From an uncultured Selenomonadales bacterium (GTDB lineage Bacteria; Bacillota; Negativicutes; Acidaminococcales; Acidaminococcaceae), in NCBI GenBank assembly GCA_900316935.1, contig ONEW01000004.1, forward strand, positions 83,264 to 147,263: 64,000 nucleotides of DNA, read 5' to 3'. Below, piece after piece: positions 1 to 8,521 of this stretch. Every line of letters begins with the position of its first letter. The first letter of the stretch is position 1. A program made the position numbers and the translations under genes. The notes under the pieces are model-generated. The model was given only the letters and a program-made list of their open reading frames with translations. It was not told where the DNA came from and did no database searches.

Positions 1-233
1 ACGGAGCCGGGAATGCCGGCCACCTTGCTGCCGACGAAGGTCGCCGCGTTGATACCGATGGGACCGGGCGTCATCTGGGAAATGGTGAAGATGTCGACGA
101 ACTCGTTCATGGACATCCAGGCGAAGCGGGTCACCACTTCCTCCTGGATGAGGGGCAGGGACGCATAGCCTCCGCCGATGCAGAACAAGCCTACTTTGGC
201 GAAACTCAGGAATAATTGCAGAATCAGTTCCAT
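1..233 (-). CDS. Chromate transporter family protein, second half-size subunit (partial)
   Basis: Only the N-terminal 77 residues lie in the window; the gene runs off the left edge. The ATG at 233 follows a GAGGAGG ribosome binding site 11 bp beyond the stop of the neighbouring ChrA-like gene, so the two are cotranscribed. The protein opens with a membrane helix followed by GGGYASLPLIQEEVV and QMTPGPIGINAATFVG, the conserved core of single-domain ChrA proteins. In this family two half-size ChrA proteins usually form one transporter. Substrate is uncertain; chromate/sulfate is the family annotation only. Confidence 0.85.
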   Translation of the reverse strand, partial: MELILQLFLSFAKVGLFCIGGGYASLPLIQEEVVTRFAWMSMNEFVDIFTISQMTPGPIGINAATFVGSKVAGIPGS

Positions 234-244
234 GGCGCGCCTCC

Positions 245-826
245 TCAATTGTACACGGGGTCGCGCATCAGGAGCAGCCCGATAACGGCGTCGGCCAGGA
301 TGATTTCCATGACGTTGACGTGGAAGAAGACGGAGGCGGTGAACGACCCGGCCATGATGACGAGCGGCAGGACGAGCCGCTTCTTCACCTGCCTGGCAAC
401 CAGCCCCAGAAGCACGTTGACCAGGACCGCCGACACACCGCACTGCATGCCTTTTAAAAGTATACGCACGTAGAGGTTGGTTTTGAAGGCTTCGTAAAAA
501 TAGGAAATGATGGTCAGGGTGATGAGGGGCGGCAGCACGGTGGCGAAAAGGGCTACGGCGGTACCGCGGAACCCGCCCATGCGGTACCCCAGGATAATGG
601 CCGCATTGGCTGCCACCACGCCTGGTGCGGACTGGGCGATGGCCACGAGGTCCAGGGCCTCGTCGTCCCCGATCCAGCCGTATTCATCGACGAATTTCGA
701 CTTCAGGAGCGGCACAATCACGAAGCCGCCGCCGACCGTGAAGGTACTGATGATGAAGGTCGACACGAAAAGCTTCCAATAACTGAACGGCGTTTTCGGG
801 GCGCCCGGCTCTTGCACAGGATTCAC
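245..826 (-). CDS. Chromate transporter family protein, first half-size subunit
   Basis: A 193-residue membrane protein with GGGFVIVPLLKSKF near residue 35 and AIAQSAPGVVAANAAIILG near residue 70, the two conserved segments of a single Chromate_transp domain. It starts at a GTG preceded by GGAAGGGAG; no ATG near the conserved N-terminus has a better site. Its partner gene follows 11 bp downstream, which fits the split short-chain ChrA arrangement. A possible -10 (TACAAT) lies around 880-885 on the minus strand without a good -35. Metal resistance is not demonstrated by the sequence. Confidence 0.85.
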   Translation of the reverse strand: MNPVQEPGAPKTPFSYWKLFVSTFIISTFTVGGGFVIVPLLKSKFVDEYGWIGDDEALDLVAIAQSAPGVVAANAAIILGYRMGGFRGTAVALFATVLPPLITLTIISYFYEAFKTNLYVRILLKGMQCGVSAVLVNVLLGLVARQVKKRLVLPLVIMAGSFTASVFFHVNVMEIILADAVIGLLLMRDPVYN

Positions 827-936
827 AGGAATACTCCCTTCCTCGGTTCTGTAATGAGTTACTTGGATGATATATATTCATTGTACTCCAGAACGGGGGA
901 AAAAGGAAAGCCTGGACACGGAAAAGCCGTTCCGGC

Positions 937-964
937 TTGACATCACCCCTTAAAGTGTTATAAT
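937..964 (+). promoter_or_regulatory. thrS promoter
   Basis: TTGACA at 937-942 and TATAAT at 959-964 with a 16-bp spacer, both perfect sigma-70/sigma-A hexamers. It drives the T-box leader and thrS; the start site is expected near 971. Confidence 0.85.
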
Positions 965-970
965 CTAGCC

Positions 971-1225
971 ATAGTGAAAAATGCGAACAGTGATGCGAAG
1001 GAAACAGGAGCTGCACCAGCTTTACAGAAAAGGCCGTGTATGTTGAGAGCGGCCGGGCCAGGACATCTTCCCAACCCCCTTCAAACTGCCTTCGGAAAAG
1101 CGGAAACCCGCCCAGTATGAAGCGCCGCTTGAACAGCGTTATCATTCAGAAAGCGGACTGCACAGCAGTCAATTTGGGTGGAACCGCGAGCAACCTCGTC
1201 CCGATGTCGGGTACGGGGTTTTTTT
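971..1225 (+). promoter_or_regulatory. T-box riboswitch leader of thrS
   Basis: The leader contains the T-box signature GGGTGGAACCGCG at 1176-1188, which pairs with the acceptor end of uncharged tRNA to form the antiterminator. It is followed by a rho-independent terminator (stem between 1194-1203 and 1208-1218, seven T at 1219-1225). A candidate threonine specifier codon ACC is at 1015-1017 in the upstream stem I region. Low charging of tRNA-Thr should permit readthrough into thrS. The specifier assignment is inferred; the T-box and terminator are read directly. Confidence 0.92.
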
Positions 1226-1284
1226 ATTTCCCATGTTTTCTCAATCATTTTTCCATATAGCATAAGTTTTAGGAGGAACAAACA

Positions 1285-3201
1285 ATGGCTGACTGCAAAG
1301 TAACGTTGAAAGATGGCAGCGTACGGGAATATCCCGCAGGCACCACTTATCTGGACATCGCCAGGGACCTGAACCAGAAGTTGGGCAAACAGGCCCTGCT
1401 GGCTGTTGTAAACGGTGAAAACAAGGACCTGGGCGACAAACTGGAAAAGGACGCCGAGATCGAATTCGTAACGCCGGACACGAAGGAAGGCCTCCATGCC
1501 ATCCGCCATACGGCGTCCCACGTCATGGCCCAGGCTATCCAGCACCTGTTCCCGGGGGTGAAGTTCGCCATCGGCCCGGCCATCGACAACGGCTTCTATT
1601 ATGACCTGGACAGCGACCATGTCTTCACGCCCGATGACCTGCGCGCCATTGAGAAGGAAATGGCCAAAATCGTCAAACAGAACATCCCCTTGGTCCGCAG
1701 CGAAGTGTCCCGCGAAGAAGCGCTGGAACGTTTTGCTGCTGAAAACGAGATCTACAAGGTGGAACTGATCAACGACCTCCCGAAGGACGCCGTCATCAGC
1801 CTCTACACCCAGGGCGATTTCACCGACCTGTGTGCCGGTCCGCACTGCCCCTCCACGGGCCGTGTCAAAGCCTTCAGACTGATGAGCATCGCCGGTGCCT
1901 ACTGGCGCGGCAATGAAAAGAACAAGATGCTGCAGCGCATCTACGGCACAGCGTTTGCCAGCAAGGAAGACCTGGAGGCCTACCTGCATATGCTGGAAGA
2001 GGCTGAAAAACGCGATCACCGCAAACTGGGCAAAGAACTGGACATCTTCAGCCTGCACGACGAAGGCCCGGGCTTCCCGTTCTTCCATCCCAACGGCATG
2101 CTGCTGCGCAATGCCCTGTTGGAATACTGGCATCAGGTACATCGCAAATACCATTATGATGAAGTCATGACCCCTCTGATCATGAACCGCGAACTGTGGA
2201 TCCGTTCCGGTCACTGGGACCATTACCGTGAAAACATGTACTTCACCAAGATCGACGGCGAAGACTACGCCATCAAACCCATGAACTGCCCCGGCGGCAT
2301 GCTGGTCTACAACACCCGCCCCCATTCCTACAAGGAGCTGCCCCTGCGTTACGCCGAACTGGGCCTGGTACACCGCCATGAACTTTCCGGCGCGCTGCAC
2401 GGCCTGTTCCGTGTCCGTTGCTTCACCCAGGACGACGCCCATATCTTCATGACGCCGGAACAGATCCAGCCGGAAATCACGAACGTCATCAAACTGTTCA
2501 ATGAAGTGTACGCCACCTTCGGCCTCAAGTATCATGCAGAACTGTCCACCCGTCCTGAAAATTCCCTGGGCACCGACGAATCCTGGGAAATCGCGACGGA
2601 AGGCCTGCGCAAGGCCCTGGAAAACAATCATCTGCCTTACGTGGTCAACGAAGGCGATGGCGCCTTCTACGGCCCCAAGATCGACTTCCATCTGGAAGAC
2701 TCCCTGGGACGCACCTGGCAGTGCGGCACAATCCAGCTGGATATGCTGCTGCCGGAAAAATTCAACTGCGAGTACACCGGCGAAGACGGGCAGAAGCACC
2801 GTCCCATCATGATTCACCGCGTCGTGTACGGTTCCATCGAACGCTTCATCGGCATCCTGATCGAACATTACGCCGGTGCCTTCCCCGTCTGGATGGCTCC
2901 GAACCAGGTCCGCGTACTGCCCATTACGGACAAGCAGCAGGGCTATGCGAAGAAGGTCTATGACGAGCTGTTCGAACTGGGCTTCCGCGTCACCCTGGAC
3001 GACCGGTCCGAAAAGATCGGGAAAAAGATCCGCGAAGCACAGGTCCAGAAGGTCCCCTACATGCTGGTCATCGGCGCCAAGGAAGAGGAAGACGGCACCG
3101 TCGCCGTCCGCAAACGCCATGGCGGCGACCTGGGGGCCATGAAGCTCGATGCCTTCATCGCCCGCCTGCAGCAGGAAATCGACGACAAGGTGCAGGATTG
3201 A
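1285..3201 (+). CDS. thrS: Threonyl-tRNA synthetase
   Basis: Charges tRNA-Thr in the cytoplasm. The 638-residue length is normal for full-length ThrS. Order of domains: N-terminal TGS domain (about 1-63), editing-type second domain with HTASH at 75-79 (H75, H79), class II catalytic core with the zinc ligands C335 (in MNCPGG), H386 and H511, then the anticodon-binding domain from about 535. The ATG follows AGGAGG at 1271-1276. Expression is under the T-box leader immediately upstream, and a terminator follows 40 bp after the stop, so it is monocistronic. Confidence 0.98.
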   Translation: MADCKVTLKDGSVREYPAGTTYLDIARDLNQKLGKQALLAVVNGENKDLGDKLEKDAEIEFVTPDTKEGLHAIRHTASHVMAQAIQHLFPGVKFAIGPAIDNGFYYDLDSDHVFTPDDLRAIEKEMAKIVKQNIPLVRSEVSREEALERFAAENEIYKVELINDLPKDAVISLYTQGDFTDLCAGPHCPSTGRVKAFRLMSIAGAYWRGNEKNKMLQRIYGTAFASKEDLEAYLHMLEEAEKRDHRKLGKELDIFSLHDEGPGFPFFHPNGMLLRNALLEYWHQVHRKYHYDEVMTPLIMNRELWIRSGHWDHYRENMYFTKIDGEDYAIKPMNCPGGMLVYNTRPHSYKELPLRYAELGLVHRHELSGALHGLFRVRCFTQDDAHIFMTPEQIQPEITNVIKLFNEVYATFGLKYHAELSTRPENSLGTDESWEIATEGLRKALENNHLPYVVNEGDGAFYGPKIDFHLEDSLGRTWQCGTIQLDMLLPEKFNCEYTGEDGQKHRPIMIHRVVYGSIERFIGILIEHYAGAFPVWMAPNQVRVLPITDKQQGYAKKVYDELFELGFRVTLDDRSEKIGKKIREAQVQKVPYMLVIGAKEEEDGTVAVRKRHGGDLGAMKLDAFIARLQQEIDDKVQD

Positions 3202-3241
3202 CAAGCCCTTCCATAATCACAGATACAGACATGCTTACTCT

Positions 3242-3268
3242 GGCCGGCTCCTGCGGGGCCGGCCTTTT
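3242..3268 (+). terminator. Terminator of thrS
   Basis: Perfect 7-bp GGCCGGC/GCCGGCC stem (3242-3248 with 3258-3264) followed by TTTT, 40 bp after the thrS stop. Confidence 0.8.
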
Positions 3269-3416
3269 CATATGACGGGAACCATTGTGCCGCCCCTTTT
3301 CTTTCTTTGCGTTATGCGTTATAATTATTTGATAGCAGCCTTTTTCCCGACGCCTGCCGCACCCCGGCAGCAGCGGCAAAAGGTAAAGCTTCCCAAGGAA
3401 AGAAGAGGACCGATTC

Positions 3417-5057
3417 ATGATGAGGCATTCCCTATACCGTTTTCTGGCAGCCCTGCTGGCCCTGGCCACATTCCTGGCTCCGGCCGCCGCGCAGGCCAAA
3501 CAGAAAACGTCCTTCATCTTCATCCCCCTGGATAACCGCCCTGTCTGTTACGATTACCCGGTCCGGGTCATGGAAGCGGCAGGTTACAAGATCTATACGC
3601 CACCGGCCAAACTCCTGGCCACCCGTACGGCCCCGGCCGATACGGAAAAGCTGTGGGACTGGCTGGAACACCGGGCGGAAAAAGTGGACGGCGCCGTCAT
3701 CTCGACGGATGCCCTGATTTACGGCGGCCTGGTCGCCTCCCGGACGCACAACATCCCGCTGGATGCGCTGCAGGCACGCGTGACGCGGCTCAAGAACCTG
3801 AAGATGGACACAAACATCCGCTTCTACGGATTTTCGACGCTCATGCGGACGCCACGCGAAAGTTACGGCAATGTGGAACCGGCCTATTACAGCGACGTCG
3901 GGCCGGCCATCTTCAAATATTCGCAGTTGGCGGACAAATCCGATGTCCATGCCGCATCCCTGCTCGAGGATTTTGAATCGGGTACGCTGGAACGCAACAT
4001 GGCCAAGAGTCATCTGAAGGACTGGCTGGACCGGCGCAGCAAAAACATGGAGATCAACCGGGAACTGGCTATGCTCGCCCGCATGGGCCGTTTTGACTAC
4101 TTTGCCGTAGGCAAGGACGACAATGCCCCCTACTCGCACACCCATATGGAGGCGCGCCATCTTGCCCTGAGCAATGCCGACGTTGCGGCGTCGGAATTCC
4201 AGATCCTGCCTGGTGTTGACCAGCTGGGTCTGCTGCTGCTCACCCGTGCCGCCAATGAACAGGCCGGCCGCGTGCCGAAAGTGTACCAGATGTACGTGGA
4301 AGGTGTCGGGGCCAAAACGATACCACAGTATTCAGACCTGCCCCTGGGCACGTCCGTTCCGGAACAGATCCTCGCTGCCGGCGGGTCCCTTGTAAACGAC
4401 CCGGCCCATGCGGATGTCGTGCTGGCTATCAACACACCGGCTGACGGCATCACCCGCGATTCGACAGACCTTTCCAATCAATATTTCGCTTCGCCGTCCA
4501 ATAAACGGTACATTACGAACCTGGGCCACATGCTGGACCAGGGCCGCAACATCTCCCTGGCCGATGTCGCCTTCTCCAACGGCGGAGACAACGGGTTCAT
4601 GAACGAAATGTCCCTGCGCGGGTTTACGGAACGCCTGAGTGCCTACAACGGCTGGAACACGGCGGACAACGCCATCGGGTTCGCCATCGCCCAGGGCATG
4701 CTTGCCGAAACCACGCCGAAGGAAAACCAGGATGCGCTCCTGCGGGAGCGCATCCTGGACGACTGGTACTACCAGTCCAATGCGCGCCGCATCATCTCCA
4801 CGGATCTGGAAAAGAAGAAGGAAAACGCCCTGAAATACAATCTGGGCGCTCATCGTCCGGAAATCCGGAATATCGCCCAGCAGGACATGGAGCGGCTCTC
4901 CAAGAATTATGTCATTACAGTCGGAACGACCTTCCAGGTCGATTTCCCGTGGGACCGCCTGTTCGAGGTCAGCATCGAAAACCTCAAGACCAGCCGGAGT
5001 CTGCGCAACGCCGCGTCCCTGCGGCTTCTTCCGGATGTCCCTGTTTTTAAGGAATAA
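3417..5057 (+). CDS. Exported DUF4127 family protein
   Basis: A 546-residue protein with an N-terminal signal peptide (hydrophobic residues 9-22, likely cleavage after AAAQA near residue 27). The mature start IFIPLDNRPVCYD and the motif VISTDALIYGGLVASR near residue 95 are the diagnostic blocks of DUF4127. Members are found mainly in Firmicutes and have no established function. Two ATG codons stand side by side; the first is used, after AAGGAAAGAAGAGG. A TATAAT at 3320-3325 is a possible -10 without a clear -35. A small membrane protein follows 11 bp downstream and is probably cotranscribed. Confidence 0.85.
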   Translation: MMRHSLYRFLAALLALATFLAPAAAQAKQKTSFIFIPLDNRPVCYDYPVRVMEAAGYKIYTPPAKLLATRTAPADTEKLWDWLEHRAEKVDGAVISTDALIYGGLVASRTHNIPLDALQARVTRLKNLKMDTNIRFYGFSTLMRTPRESYGNVEPAYYSDVGPAIFKYSQLADKSDVHAASLLEDFESGTLERNMAKSHLKDWLDRRSKNMEINRELAMLARMGRFDYFAVGKDDNAPYSHTHMEARHLALSNADVAASEFQILPGVDQLGLLLLTRAANEQAGRVPKVYQMYVEGVGAKTIPQYSDLPLGTSVPEQILAAGGSLVNDPAHADVVLAINTPADGITRDSTDLSNQYFASPSNKRYITNLGHMLDQGRNISLADVAFSNGGDNGFMNEMSLRGFTERLSAYNGWNTADNAIGFAIAQGMLAETTPKENQDALLRERILDDWYYQSNARRIISTDLEKKKENALKYNLGAHRPEIRNIAQQDMERLSKNYVITVGTTFQVDFPWDRLFEVSIENLKTSRSLRNAASLRLLPDVPVFKE

Positions 5058-5068
5058 GGAGTTACATC

Positions 5069-5293
5069 ATGCAGGAATCCTATTTCAACTCTTTGTTGGA
5101 AGCCGGACCATTCGGCATCAGCTATTTCAACTGGATCTTATCCCTCTCGCTGGCCTACTTTGTACATAACGACGCCCGCAACCACAATGTGCCCCATGCC
5201 GCCTGGTGGGCCCTGGGGACCTTCCTTGCGTGGATCATCTTCTTACCGCTCTATCTTTTCAGCCATGTACGCGGCAGAAAAGGGAAGGAATAA
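5069..5293 (+). CDS. Small membrane protein (74 aa)
   Basis: Starts at an ATG preceded by AAGGAG, 11 bp after the DUF4127 gene, and ends just before a strong bidirectional terminator, so the two form a two-gene operon. The protein has two hydrophobic stretches (about residues 17-32 and 45-62) separated by a short polar segment rich in Asn, Asp, Arg and His, and a basic C-terminal tail ending in RGRKGKE. This predicts a two-helix inner-membrane hairpin with a positively charged end in the cytoplasm. I do not recognise the family. A partner role to the DUF4127 protein is inferred from position only. Confidence 0.7.
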   Translation: MQESYFNSLLEAGPFGISYFNWILSLSLAYFVHNDARNHNVPHAAWWALGTFLAWIIFLPLYLFSHVRGRKGKE

Positions 5294-5317
5294 GGCAAAG
5301 GACATAAAAGGCAGAGA

Positions 5318-5362
5318 AAATCTCCGTTCCCGGTCACACCCTGTGTCCGGGGACGGAGATTT
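5318..5362. terminator. Bidirectional terminator between converging operons
   Basis: A 16-bp nearly perfect stem (AAATCTCCGTTCCCGG at 5318-5333 against 5347-5362) lies between the plus-strand small membrane gene and the minus-strand uxaA. On the minus strand it continues into TTTTC, on the plus strand into a T-rich tail, so it can end both transcripts. Confidence 0.85.
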
Positions 5363-5412
5363 CTGTATCTTGGAAAAGCCGGTTCCATCCTTACACTGTG
5401 CGGCAGGCATCG

Positions 5413-6897
5413 TTACAGGCTCACGCCATCCTTGAAGATGGCGATGCCCCGGTATCCGTTCAGCTCGTTCTTCGAACGGTTGCCGCCGGCGGTTTCCAGT
5501 ACCAGCTGCAGCAGCCGCCGTCCGGCCTGGTCCAGTGTTTCGCCTTCCGCCACGGTACCGGCGTTGAAATCGATCCAACCGGGCTTGTATTCCGCCAGTT
5601 CCGAATTGGACGCAATCTTCAGCGTCGGGACAGGTGTCCCGAAGGGAGTACCGCGGCCCGTGGTGAACAGGATCAGCTGGGCCCCGGCGGCGGCCAGGGC
5701 CGTACTGGAAATCAGGTCGTTGCCCGGCCCGTAGAGCAGGGAAAGCCCCGGCGTCCGGACGCGTTCCCCGTATCCGAGCACATCGGACACCGGTGCCGTA
5801 CCGCCCTTCTGCACACAGCCGCAGCTCTTGTCTTCGAGGGTCGAAATGCCGCCGGCCTTGTTGCCGGGGCTGGGGTTTTCGTATACCACCGTATGGTGGG
5901 ACAGGAAATAGTCCTTGAACCCATTCAGCATGGCGGCCGCCTTCTGAAATACTTCCGGTGATACGCAGCGGTCCAGCAGCATCGATTCGGCGCCGAACAT
6001 TTCCGGCACTTCCGTCAGGATTGTGCTGCCGCCTTCCGCCAGAAGCAGGTCACTGAACCGGCCGACAGCAGGGTTCGCCGTAATGCCCGACAAACCGTCG
6101 GAACCACCGCACTTAAGGCCCACGACGAGTTTGGAAGCCGGCAGAGGCTGCCGCCGGAACTGCCCTGCAAAGGCCACGCATTCCTGCAGCAGCTTCCGCC
6201 CGGCAGAAAACTCGTCGTCGACCTGCTGGCATGTCAGGAAACGTACCCGTTCCGGGTCGTAATCCCCCAGTTCCTCCACGAACTGCCCGTGCGTCAGGTT
6301 TTCGCAGCCGAGATGCAGCACCAGCACGGCGCCGGCATTGGGATGCCGGGTCAGGGCGGCCAGCAGTCTGCGTGTCTGCGCATGGTCGGCTCCGCTCTGG
6401 CTGCAGCCATAGGGGTGGGTAAACGCATAGATGCCGTCCACCGCGGTCCCCTGCAGCAGGTCCTGATTGTCCGCCGCCAGCCTGCGGGCCACATCGTTCA
6501 CGCAGCCGACGGTGGGAAGGATCCAGACCTCGTTGCGGATGCCCGCCTGTCCGTCCTTGCGCAAAAAGCCCTGGAACGTTTCCGCCGGACGCGGCGTCAG
6601 GCGGCAGTCTGCGGGGCGGTAAGTATATTCCTCTTCCCCCGACAGGTTCGTCTGCATATTGTGCGTATGTACGTGGGCGCCGGCAGGAATGTCCCGCACG
6701 GCATGGCCGATGGCGACGCCGTACTTGCGGACCGCCTCGCCCTTTGTGATGGGCCGCAGCGCAATCTTATGCCCCCGCGGGATATCTTCGAGAACTGTCA
6801 CGGAAACGGTTCCCGCCGTCACGGCTTCTCCTTTGCGAAGCTGCCGCAGGGCCACGGCCACGGAATCGTTGGGATGAATCTGAATTACGTCGTTCAT
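5413..6897 (-). CDS. uxaA: Altronate dehydratase
   Basis: Converts D-altronate to 2-keto-3-deoxygluconate (KDG). The 494-residue length matches UxaA. The N-terminal SAF domain (about 1-95) has the typical RGHKIAL, KYGVAIG and AHVHTHN blocks; the C-terminal altronate/galactarate dehydratase domain contains GYGCSQSG-like and CGGSDGLSG motifs that hold catalytic and metal-binding residues. The ATG follows GAGAGGAG, 13 bp after the uxaB stop. It is the last gene of the operon and ends at the bidirectional terminator. Galactarate dehydratase is a related possibility, but the uxaB neighbour favours altronate. Confidence 0.92.
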   Translation of the reverse strand: MNDVIQIHPNDSVAVALRQLRKGEAVTAGTVSVTVLEDIPRGHKIALRPITKGEAVRKYGVAIGHAVRDIPAGAHVHTHNMQTNLSGEEEYTYRPADCRLTPRPAETFQGFLRKDGQAGIRNEVWILPTVGCVNDVARRLAADNQDLLQGTAVDGIYAFTHPYGCSQSGADHAQTRRLLAALTRHPNAGAVLVLHLGCENLTHGQFVEELGDYDPERVRFLTCQQVDDEFSAGRKLLQECVAFAGQFRRQPLPASKLVVGLKCGGSDGLSGITANPAVGRFSDLLLAEGGSTILTEVPEMFGAESMLLDRCVSPEVFQKAAAMLNGFKDYFLSHHTVVYENPSPGNKAGGISTLEDKSCGCVQKGGTAPVSDVLGYGERVRTPGLSLLYGPGNDLISSTALAAAGAQLILFTTGRGTPFGTPVPTLKIASNSELAEYKPGWIDFNAGTVAEGETLDQAGRRLLQLVLETAGGNRSKNELNGYRGIAIFKDGVSL

Positions 6898-6910
6898 AAG
6901 GCTGCTCCTC

Positions 6911-8407
6911 TCAGAGGCAGGACGCGAACGCCTTTTCCGCCCCGTCCGTGCGGATGCATTTCAAATCACGGACCACGGCTTCTTCCAGTCCGGCCGTACG
7001 CGTCAGGTCTTCGCCCCACATCGTTTCGTTCGCCAGGACGGCATGGACCAGGTCTTCCGGCGTATCCGCCCGGTGTGCGGAATAGAAATCCAGGACCCAG
7101 GCGTCGTCCTGCACCTTGTACTCGTTGCCATTGGGGCGCCGGCAGATGAGGCCGTCCCTTTCACGGCGCTGCACGTCGCAGCTGTAGAACGCGATATACG
7201 CCGCCAGGGACATGGTCAGGCAGACCGGCAGTCTGCCCTGGGCCGCCACGTAATCTTTGAAGGACGGCATGTTGCGGGTCCGCCATTTCGATGTCGAATT
7301 CAGGGAAATACTCAGCAATTGATGGTCGACGAAGGGGTTGTTGAACCGGTCCGCCACGGCAGCGGCAAAATCCTGCAGATCCTGTTTGTCCAGCGGCAGG
7401 GTCGGAATGACTTCCTCATAGAGCATCTTGTTCATGAACCCCTTGATGGTCTCATTGTGCATGCAGTCGCGCACGATGTCCTGCCCGGCCAGGTAGGAAC
7501 CCAGGACGAAGCCAGTGTGGGCACCGTTCAGGATGCGTACTTTGCGTTTCTTGTACGGGGCGACATCGGGTACGACCTGGACGAACTTGTCCAGTCCGGC
7601 CTTATGGAACGGCAGCCGGTCATTCAGCGAAGCGTCGCCTTCGATAATCCAGATGCCGAAGCATTCACCGACGTCCTTCAAGGCGTCTGTATAGCCGTTG
7701 GCCGCGTCCATGGCGGCGCTTTCAGCTTCGTCCCTGGCCCCGCCGGGGACGATGCGGTCCACCAGGGTGCTGCAGAACGTGTTTTCTTCATTCACATACT
7801 GCTTAAACGCGTCCCCCAGCTTCCAGTCATCGATGTGGTGATTGACGCATTTCAACAATTCCTTGCCGTTGTTGTCAATCAACTCGCAGCTCAGGATGAG
7901 GAGGCCCGGCAAGCCCTTTTGGAACCGCGCATACAAAGCCTGGGTCAGTTTGCCCGGAAAGCTCAGGCAGGGCCTGTCTTCCAGCTTCATGGCCGGGTCG
8001 TAGGCAATGCCCGCTTCCGTCGTATTGGACGTGATGATCTCCAAATCCTTCCCGCAGGCCGCCTCGATGAATCCGCCGTAGTCCCGGTAAGGGTTGATGC
8101 AGCGGCTCACGGACGAGATGACGCGCTTTTCATCCACCTTGCGGCCGTTTTCGCTGCCCCGCAGATACAGAGTGTACAGCCCGTCCTGGGCGTTGATGGC
8201 ATCGGTCTTGCGGCCCCGCGGCGTCGGCTGCACGATGGCCACTTTGCCGTTCCAGTCCGCCTTTTCATTGGCCTGGTCCAGAAAGTCCTCCACAAAGGCG
8301 CGCAGGAAATTTCCTTCGCCGAACTGGAGCACCTTTTCCGGGGCCTTCTTCTTCAAATAGCCCTTGTAACCGAGCTTTGCCAGCGTCTTGAAGCTTAACT
8401 GATCCAT
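6911..8407 (-). CDS. uxaB: Tagaturonate reductase
   Basis: NADH-dependent reduction of D-tagaturonate to D-altronate, the step before UxaA. This 498-residue member of the polyol-specific long-chain dehydrogenase family has the N-terminal nucleotide-binding segment VLQFGEGNFLRAF and the catalytic block KVRILNGAHTGFVLGSYLAG with the family lysine and asparagine. The order uxaB-uxaA with a 13-bp gap supports the assignment over a mannitol or fructuronate enzyme; the uxuB paralogue is elsewhere in the window. The ATG follows AAAGGATG. A terminator-like hairpin upstream separates it from the transporter part of the operon. Confidence 0.9.
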   Translation of the reverse strand: MDQLSFKTLAKLGYKGYLKKKAPEKVLQFGEGNFLRAFVEDFLDQANEKADWNGKVAIVQPTPRGRKTDAINAQDGLYTLYLRGSENGRKVDEKRVISSVSRCINPYRDYGGFIEAACGKDLEIITSNTTEAGIAYDPAMKLEDRPCLSFPGKLTQALYARFQKGLPGLLILSCELIDNNGKELLKCVNHHIDDWKLGDAFKQYVNEENTFCSTLVDRIVPGGARDEAESAAMDAANGYTDALKDVGECFGIWIIEGDASLNDRLPFHKAGLDKFVQVVPDVAPYKKRKVRILNGAHTGFVLGSYLAGQDIVRDCMHNETIKGFMNKMLYEEVIPTLPLDKQDLQDFAAAVADRFNNPFVDHQLLSISLNSTSKWRTRNMPSFKDYVAAQGRLPVCLTMSLAAYIAFYSCDVQRRERDGLICRRPNGNEYKVQDDAWVLDFYSAHRADTPEDLVHAVLANETMWGEDLTRTAGLEEAVVRDLKCIRTDGAEKAFASCL

Positions 8408-8454
8408 CTCATCATCCTTTCCGACAGGCCGATGTCCTGTCCCTCTTTCCAGTC

Positions 8455-8492
8455 AAAAAGCCTGCCGGCCGGATGATATCCTGCCGGCAGGC
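8455..8492 (-). terminator. Internal (partial) terminator between dehydrogenase gene and uxaB
   Basis: Perfect 10-bp stem GCCTGCCGGC/GCCGGCAGGC (8460-8469 with 8483-8492) followed on the minus strand by TTTTTG. No promoter is obvious between it and uxaB, so it probably reduces rather than stops transcription into uxaBA. Confidence 0.75.
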
Positions 8493-8521
8493 GGAATGAC
8501 GCACTTACCAGTTCTGTTGGA

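Noticed and set aside
1081..3204. A very long open frame on the minus strand opposite thrS
   Set aside because: It is antisense to a complete ThrS, has no ribosome binding site and a low-complexity Phe/Val/Gln-rich translation typical of a GC-rich shadow frame.
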